Source: Subdoligranulum variabile
GTDB taxonomy: Bacteria; Bacillota; Clostridia; Oscillospirales; Ruminococcaceae
Assembly (NCBI GenBank): GCA_004552305.1
Contig: SFOX01000002.1
Coordinates: 8,882 to 72,881, forward strand
Direction of reading: 5' to 3'
DNA length: 64,000 bases
This document shows positions 60,904 through 64,000 of the stretch, piece after piece. How positions within the stretch are numbered: the stretch's first letter is position 1; every line of letters starts with the position of its first letter. A program made the position numbers and the translations under genes. The notes beneath the pieces are model-generated. The model did not search any database and had not been told where the DNA came from. It was given only the letters and a program-made list of their open reading frames with translations.

Positions 60904-60941
60904 AAAACCGCGGGGGAGTTTTGTATCTCCCTCGCGGTTTT
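60904..60941 (-). terminator. Hairpin at the very start of the late transcript
   Basis: AAAACCGCGGGGGAG (60904-60918) pairs with CTCCCTCGCGGTTTT (60927-60941), 15 bp with one mismatch and an 8-base loop. On the minus strand it ends in TTTTTGATTG. It begins about 4 bases after the expected start of the late promoter. It could terminate readthrough from the regulator gene, act as an early terminator controlling the late operon, or simply protect the 5' end. Confidence 0.75.
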
Positions 60942-60951
60942 CGATGGTATC

Positions 60952-60980
60952 ATTTTACTACTTTAGGTTGTATTTTACAA
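60952..60980 (-). promoter_or_regulatory. Late promoter of the phage-derived operon
   Basis: On the minus strand TTGTAA (60975-60980), a 17-base spacer and TAAAAT (60952-60957). The expected start is around 60945. It is immediately downstream of the 11-bp repeat array and drives terS to holin. Confidence 0.72.
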
Positions 60981-61045
60981 TGAAGAAACCCTGAAATTTT
61001 GCTGAAATTCTACTGAAGAAAAGCTGAAATCTAACTGAAATCTAG
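60980..61045 (-). promoter_or_regulatory. Six-copy 11-bp activator-site array upstream of the late promoter
   Basis: On the plus strand successive units read ATGAAGAAACC, CTGAAATTTTG, CTGAAATTCTA, CTGAAGAAAAG, CTGAAATCTAA and CTGAAATCTAG, exactly 11 bases each (60980-61045). On the minus strand this is (A/T)TTTCAG or TCTTCA every helical turn, ending at the -35 box. One face of the helix is therefore presented repeatedly. The last unit overlaps the stop codon of the ArpU/RinA-like gene, the obvious candidate for the protein that binds here. Confidence 0.8.
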
Positions 61046-61461
61046 TGTATATTTTCCGGTTCCAGCTTCTGCAGCCCCATGCGGTGCAGCTGGTAGACGC
61101 GGCGCTCGACCAGCCCCATCTCGTCTGCGATCTCGGCGTAGCTCTGCCCGTCCACATAGCGGCGGCGCAGCACCTCACGCGCGGTCAGGTTCGGCACGGC
61201 AGAAATGGCACGCGCCACCTTGCAGCGGATGCCCATACAGGCTTCAATTTGGCTGTCCAGCTGGGCGCGGGCGGCATCCAGCCGCTCTACCGCGCGGGAT
61301 AAGCGGTCGGGGTTGGGACCCGCGCCGGGCATACCGGTCAGGCGGGTGGTCATACGCTGGGCGTCGCTGCTCAGGCTTTGCACCTCCTCCTCCAAAAAGC
61401 GTTCCTGATCCAGGGCGGTGCGGTACTGCATCAGCCACCGGCTTTTTTCTTTATCGGTCAT
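61042..61461 (-). CDS. Phage late-gene transcriptional regulator (ArpU/RinA-like, sigma region-4-like)
   Basis: A 139-residue DNA-binding protein. The N-terminal two thirds are helical and charged (KSRWLMQYRTALDQERFLEEEVQSL; SRAVERLDAARAQLDSQIEACMG). The C-terminus has a sigma-70 region-4-like helix-turn-helix, LTAREVLRRRYVDGQSYAEIADEMGLVERRVYQLHRMGLQKL (in parts). This is the architecture of late activators in Firmicute phages (ArpU, RinA and relatives), which sit just before terS. ATG 61461 follows GGAGGAG. Its own promoter is overlapped by a palindrome, and the array it could bind lies at its 3' end. Confidence 0.85.
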   Translation of the reverse strand: MTDKEKSRWLMQYRTALDQERFLEEEVQSLSSDAQRMTTRLTGMPGAGPNPDRLSRAVERLDAARAQLDSQIEACMGIRCKVARAISAVPNLTAREVLRRRYVDGQSYAEIADEMGLVERRVYQLHRMGLQKLEPENIH

Positions 61462-61542
61462 CTTCTCCTCCTGTTGCCTTGCCCCGCCGGAATTCGGCGG
61501 GTATCGTTCGTAAAGTACCCGGGGATTTGTTGGTTCTTTTTT

Positions 61543-61572
61543 ATATTACATTAACAACCTATGGTTGTCAAT
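61543..61572 (-). promoter_or_regulatory. Promoter with overlapping 23-bp palindromic operator for the ArpU/RinA-like gene
   Basis: On the minus strand TTGACA (61566-61571), a 17-base spacer and TAATAT (61543-61548). The palindrome ATTAACAACC-TAT-GGTTGTCAAT (61550-61572; 10-bp arms, one mismatch) covers the -35 and spacer, the classical position for a repressor. A short hairpin CCCGCCG/CGGCGGG (61482-61500) lies between promoter and RBS. The 218-base gap also holds the terminator of the SPFH gene. Confidence 0.82.
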
Positions 61573-61635
61573 GTGCATTTTTCATAATTTTATCCCGCAA
61601 AGTTTTACCGTACAATAACAGGGTCTGCAAAACGC

Positions 61636-61666
61636 AAAAAGCCGCCCCGCATTTTTGCGGGGCGGC
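61636..61666 (-). terminator. Rho-independent terminator of the SPFH-NfeD operon
   Basis: GCCGCCCCGC (61641-61650) and GCGGGGCGGC (61657-61666) form a perfect 10-bp stem; on the minus strand TTTTTGCG follows. It isolates the phage-derived unit from the upstream operon. Confidence 0.93.
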
Positions 61667-61679
61667 TGCTGATGAAAAC

Positions 61680-62570
61680 TTAGTTCGTTTCGCCGGAAAT
61701 TTCCTTGATGGCGGAAACCGTGGCGGCGAGGTTCTGCATATCGCTGGGTACGATCAGCTTGGTGGCCTTGCCGTCGGCAACCTTTTCTATTGCCTCCATG
61801 CTGCGCAGTGCCAGATAGTTGTGGTTGGGGTTTGCCTCGTTGATCATACGGATCGCATCGGCTTTGGCTTTCTGCACGGTCAGCAGGGCTTCGGCTTCGC
61901 CCTCTGCCTCGCGGATGCGCTGCTGCTTGACAGCCTCGGCGCGCAGGATGGCGGATTCCTTTTCGCCCTCGGCGCGGGTGATGGCTGCCTGCTTTTCGCC
62001 CTCTGCCAGCAGGATGGAGGCGCGCTTTTCGCGGTCAGCCTTCATCTGTTTTTCCATTGCCTGGCGGATCTCCACGGGGGGTTCGATGTTTTTCAGCTCC
62101 ACGCGGTTGACCTTGATGCCCCAGCGGTCGGTGGCTTCGTCAAGGCTGGCGGTGATTTTGGTGTTGATGAGGTCACGGCTGGTCAGCGTTTCGTCCAGCG
62201 TCATCGAGCCGATGATGTCGCGCAGCGTGGTGGCGGACAGGTTTTCAATCGCCTGAATGGGGCGGTTGACGCCGTAGGTGTACATTTTGGCGTCAAACAC
62301 CTGGAAAAACACGACGGTGTCGATCATCATCGTGACGTTGTCGCGGGTGATGACAGGCTGCGGGGGAAAGTCGGCGGCTTCCTCTTTTAAGGAAACGCGG
62401 CGGGAAACGCGCTCGACAAAGGGGGTGCGCAGATGCAGACCCGCGCCCCAAGTGTCCTTGTAGACGCCCAGCCACTCGGTGACGTAGGCGTTCGCCTGCG
62501 GCACAATGACGATGCACCGCACCAGAAGAATCAGGATAATGACCAAGAGAATGGCAATGACCAGCAGCAT
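61680..62570 (-). CDS. SPFH-domain membrane protein (stomatin/QmcA-like)
   Basis: A 296-residue band-7 protein: an N-terminal TM helix (LLVIAILLVIILILLVRCIVIV), then the SPFH domain (PQANAYVTEWLGVYKDTWGAGLHLRTPF; TRDNVTMMIDTVVFFQVFD; GVNRPIQAIENLSATTLRDIIGSMTLDETL in parts). A long Ala/Glu-rich coiled coil follows (ILLAEGEKQAAITRAEGEKESAILRAEA). It forms membrane oligomers and microdomain-like assemblies in the family. ATG 62570 follows TAGGAGGG. It is downstream of and co-transcribed with an NfeD-like gene, the standard partner. Confidence 0.92.
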   Translation of the reverse strand: MLLVIAILLVIILILLVRCIVIVPQANAYVTEWLGVYKDTWGAGLHLRTPFVERVSRRVSLKEEAADFPPQPVITRDNVTMMIDTVVFFQVFDAKMYTYGVNRPIQAIENLSATTLRDIIGSMTLDETLTSRDLINTKITASLDEATDRWGIKVNRVELKNIEPPVEIRQAMEKQMKADREKRASILLAEGEKQAAITRAEGEKESAILRAEAVKQQRIREAEGEAEALLTVQKAKADAIRMINEANPNHNYLALRSMEAIEKVADGKATKLIVPSDMQNLAATVSAIKEISGETN

Positions 62571-62590
62571 AATAGTCCCTCCTATTTTCG

Positions 62591-63037
62591 TTATACCGTT
62601 GTTTTTTCAGTGACTGGGCTGACAATAAGTATCGCGCCGTCCACAGCGTTTACCACAATGCGCGTATCGGGGGCAAGGGTGACACCGGCTTTTGCCTGCC
62701 AGTCCAGCCCATCGACGCGCACGCGCCCGGGCAGACCCGGCTCAATGGCGGTAAGCACAACGCCCTGCTTGCCGATGGTCAGCGGAGAGCCGTTGGTGAC
62801 GGGCGGCTGATGCTGCTTGCGGTGCTTTGCCAAGGAAGGCACCATAACCCCCAGCGCCACCGCCGAAACGATGGCGAACACCAGCAGCTGCAGCCCCAAC
62901 GAAACCGAGAAAAAGCTGACCACCATAGCCGCCGCTGCGCCGACGGCAAACCACACGGACACCAGCGCGGTGGTTGATGCCTCGACCGCGACAAACAGCA
63001 CGATGGCAACCAGCCACAAAATTGTATCCCACCACAT
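62591..63037 (-). CDS. NfeD-family membrane protein
   Basis: A 148-residue protein with three to four N-terminal hydrophobic segments (TILWLVAIVLFVAVEASTTALVSVWFAVGAAAAMVVSFF and LGLQLLVFAIVSAVALGVMV in parts). A C-terminal OB-fold domain follows (IGKQGVVLTAIEPGLPGRVRVDGLDWQAKA), the short NfeD1b architecture without the protease domain. It acts with SPFH proteins. ATG 63037 with AAAGGAGG is preferred; the longer frame reads back through a heptad repeat. Confidence 0.9.
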   Translation of the reverse strand: MWWDTILWLVAIVLFVAVEASTTALVSVWFAVGAAAAMVVSFFSVSLGLQLLVFAIVSAVALGVMVPSLAKHRKQHQPPVTNGSPLTIGKQGVVLTAIEPGLPGRVRVDGLDWQAKAGVTLAPDTRIVVNAVDGAILIVSPVTEKTTV

Positions 63038-63082
63038 AGACAAGCGCCTCCTTTGCGGGACGAATTCAGATTTCTTGTCAAC

Positions 63083-63111
63083 ATTGTATCGTTTTTTATT
63101 TAGTGTGTCAA
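63083..63111 (-). promoter_or_regulatory. Promoter of the NfeD-SPFH operon
   Basis: On the minus strand TTGACA (63106-63111), a 17-base spacer and TACAAT (63083-63088), 46 bases before the ATG. Confidence 0.85.
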
Positions 63112-63151
63112 TACAGGGAAATGTAAAAAATCTGCGCAAAAAGCCGCAGCC

Positions 63152-63222
63152 TAGAGTGGAGAATTTAGAGTTAAGAGTGGAGAGTTTAAAGTTGAGATTT
63201 GGTGTGTCCGCCACGCGGACAC
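63152..63222. repeat. Heptad tract plus hairpin
   Basis: TAGAGTGGAGAATTTAGAGTT-type heptads are followed by GTGTCCGC (63204-63211) paired with GCGGACAC (63215-63222). It is the same family as 52404-52498. Confidence 0.78.
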
Positions 63223-63240
63223 GGTTTTATTTGGGTTGGA

Positions 63241-63960
63241 TATAGGGCGGGGTCTCACCTCGCCGGGGAAATGGGCGGCAGCCACCAAAACGGCAAGGAG
63301 GGGTCAAGACCCCTCCCTACGAATAACCGGAAAGTAAGATATAATTGGGGAAAATGCAAGTTTCCGGCAGGTTTGTAGGGGACGCATATATGCGTCCCGT
63401 GCGGTTTGCCCGATAGATTGATATACCGGGTTGGCTGCAACGGGCGGCATATATGCCGCCCCTACGGACTAACCCGTAAGTTCTTCGTTCCCATTCGGTC
63501 GCGGGCGGGGTGACCCACCCCGCCGGGGAAATGGGCGGCAGCCATCAAAACGGCAAGGAGGGGTCAAGCCCCCCTACGAATAACCGGAAAGTAAGGTATA
63601 ATTGGGGAAAATGCAAATTTCCGGCAGGTTTGTAGGGGACGCATATATGCGTCCCGTGCGGTTTGCCCGATAAATTGATATACCGGGATAGCTGCAACGG
63701 GCGGCATATATGCCGCCCCTACGGACTAACCCGTGATTTTTGCGTAATCGTTATACCTCGGGCGGGGCATGCCCCGCCCCTACCGCGCAATAATTTTTAT
63801 TGCCCCGTAGGGCGGGGTGACCCACCCCGCCGGGGAAATGAGCGGTAACCGCAAAACTTCCGGAACGGTCAAGACCGTTCCCTACAAACCACCCATATAA
63901 GAGAAACAAACGGGTAAAAAACCAACTTCCGCAAATGTTATCGGCGGAGCCGTAAGACGG
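63241..63960. repeat. Palindromic repeat mosaic with a 260-base direct duplication
   Basis: Units starting CGCCGGGGAAATGGGCGGCA at 63261 and 63521 are near-identical for about 215 bases; a third, divergent start lies near 63828. Each unit holds a type B palindrome (63378-63397; 63636-63655) and a type A palindrome (63442-63461; 63699-63718), reversed in order relative to 9605-9712. No gene is credible to the end of the window; 63961-64000 shows nothing identifiable. Confidence 0.9.
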
Positions 63961-64000
63961 GAGCGGGTGGGCGGGGCGTCAAAAAATGTGTCTTGACGAT

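Noticed and set aside
60980..61045. CRISPR or replication-origin iterons
   Set aside because: The units are 11 bases with no spacers, and no replication initiator gene is adjacent; the placement against a promoter argues for activator sites.

Overview
The window looks like a chromosome segment of a GC-rich, monoderm Firmicute, most likely a gut Oscillospiraceae/Ruminococcaceae of the Faecalibacterium-Gemmiger-Subdoligranulum type. The basis is AGGAGG-type ribosome binding sites, TTGACA/TATAAT promoters with 17-bp spacers, an Opp transporter, a pilus system without a secretin, and intergenic regions packed with short palindromic repeats. The genus is inference. No rRNA, tRNA or CRISPR array was seen.

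Layout. 1-6.3 kb (minus): oligopeptide ABC transporter oppA-oppB-oppC-oppD, with oppD cut by the window edge. 6.9-16.9 kb: housekeeping genes including an orphan Hsp70, hisB, a cytidylate-kinase-like protein, an HdeD-like membrane protein, an FAD-dependent oxidoreductase, an HtrA-type protease, a GNAT-methyltransferase fusion and a nucleoid-associated protein. 17-17.2 kb: a candidate structured non-coding RNA. 17.3-22.4 kb: a small unknown protein, a uracil/xanthine permease and a metal-efflux operon (SmtB/ArsR-type repressor, free HMA protein, P-type ATPase) with a clear operator. 23-25.1 kb: an EF-G paralogue.

25.5-46.3 kb is a type IV pilus locus organised around a divergent promoter pair at about 38.6-38.75 kb. 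Rightward lies the machine: an unknown membrane protein, prepilin peptidase, PilC, PilM-, PilN- and PilO-like proteins, PilB and PilT. Leftward lie the pilins: a 3,281-residue giant prepilin with GLUG-like repeats and fibronectin-III-like domains, three further pilin-like proteins and, last in the operon, a BTAD-family regulator.

46.9-61.5 kb (minus) is a compact 14.6-kb phage-derived unit holding only late genes: an ArpU/RinA-like regulator, a very short TerS-like protein, TerL, portal, major capsid protein, head-tail and tail genes, a short tape measure, tail-tip/fibre proteins, an M23 endopeptidase and a holin. There is no integrase, replication module or phage repressor. The regulator gene has a promoter overlapped by a 23-bp palindrome. 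Downstream, a six-copy array of an 11-bp repeat sits directly against the -35 box of a late promoter, followed by a hairpin at the start of the late transcript. The content, size and intact regulatory sites make a domesticated, gene-transfer-agent-like particle a serious hypothesis; a decayed prophage is the main alternative.

61.7-63 kb: an SPFH (stomatin-like) protein with its NfeD partner. 63.1-64 kb, like most gaps above, is a mosaic of palindromic repeats. Starts were chosen from ribosome binding sites and frequently differ from the longest open frame.
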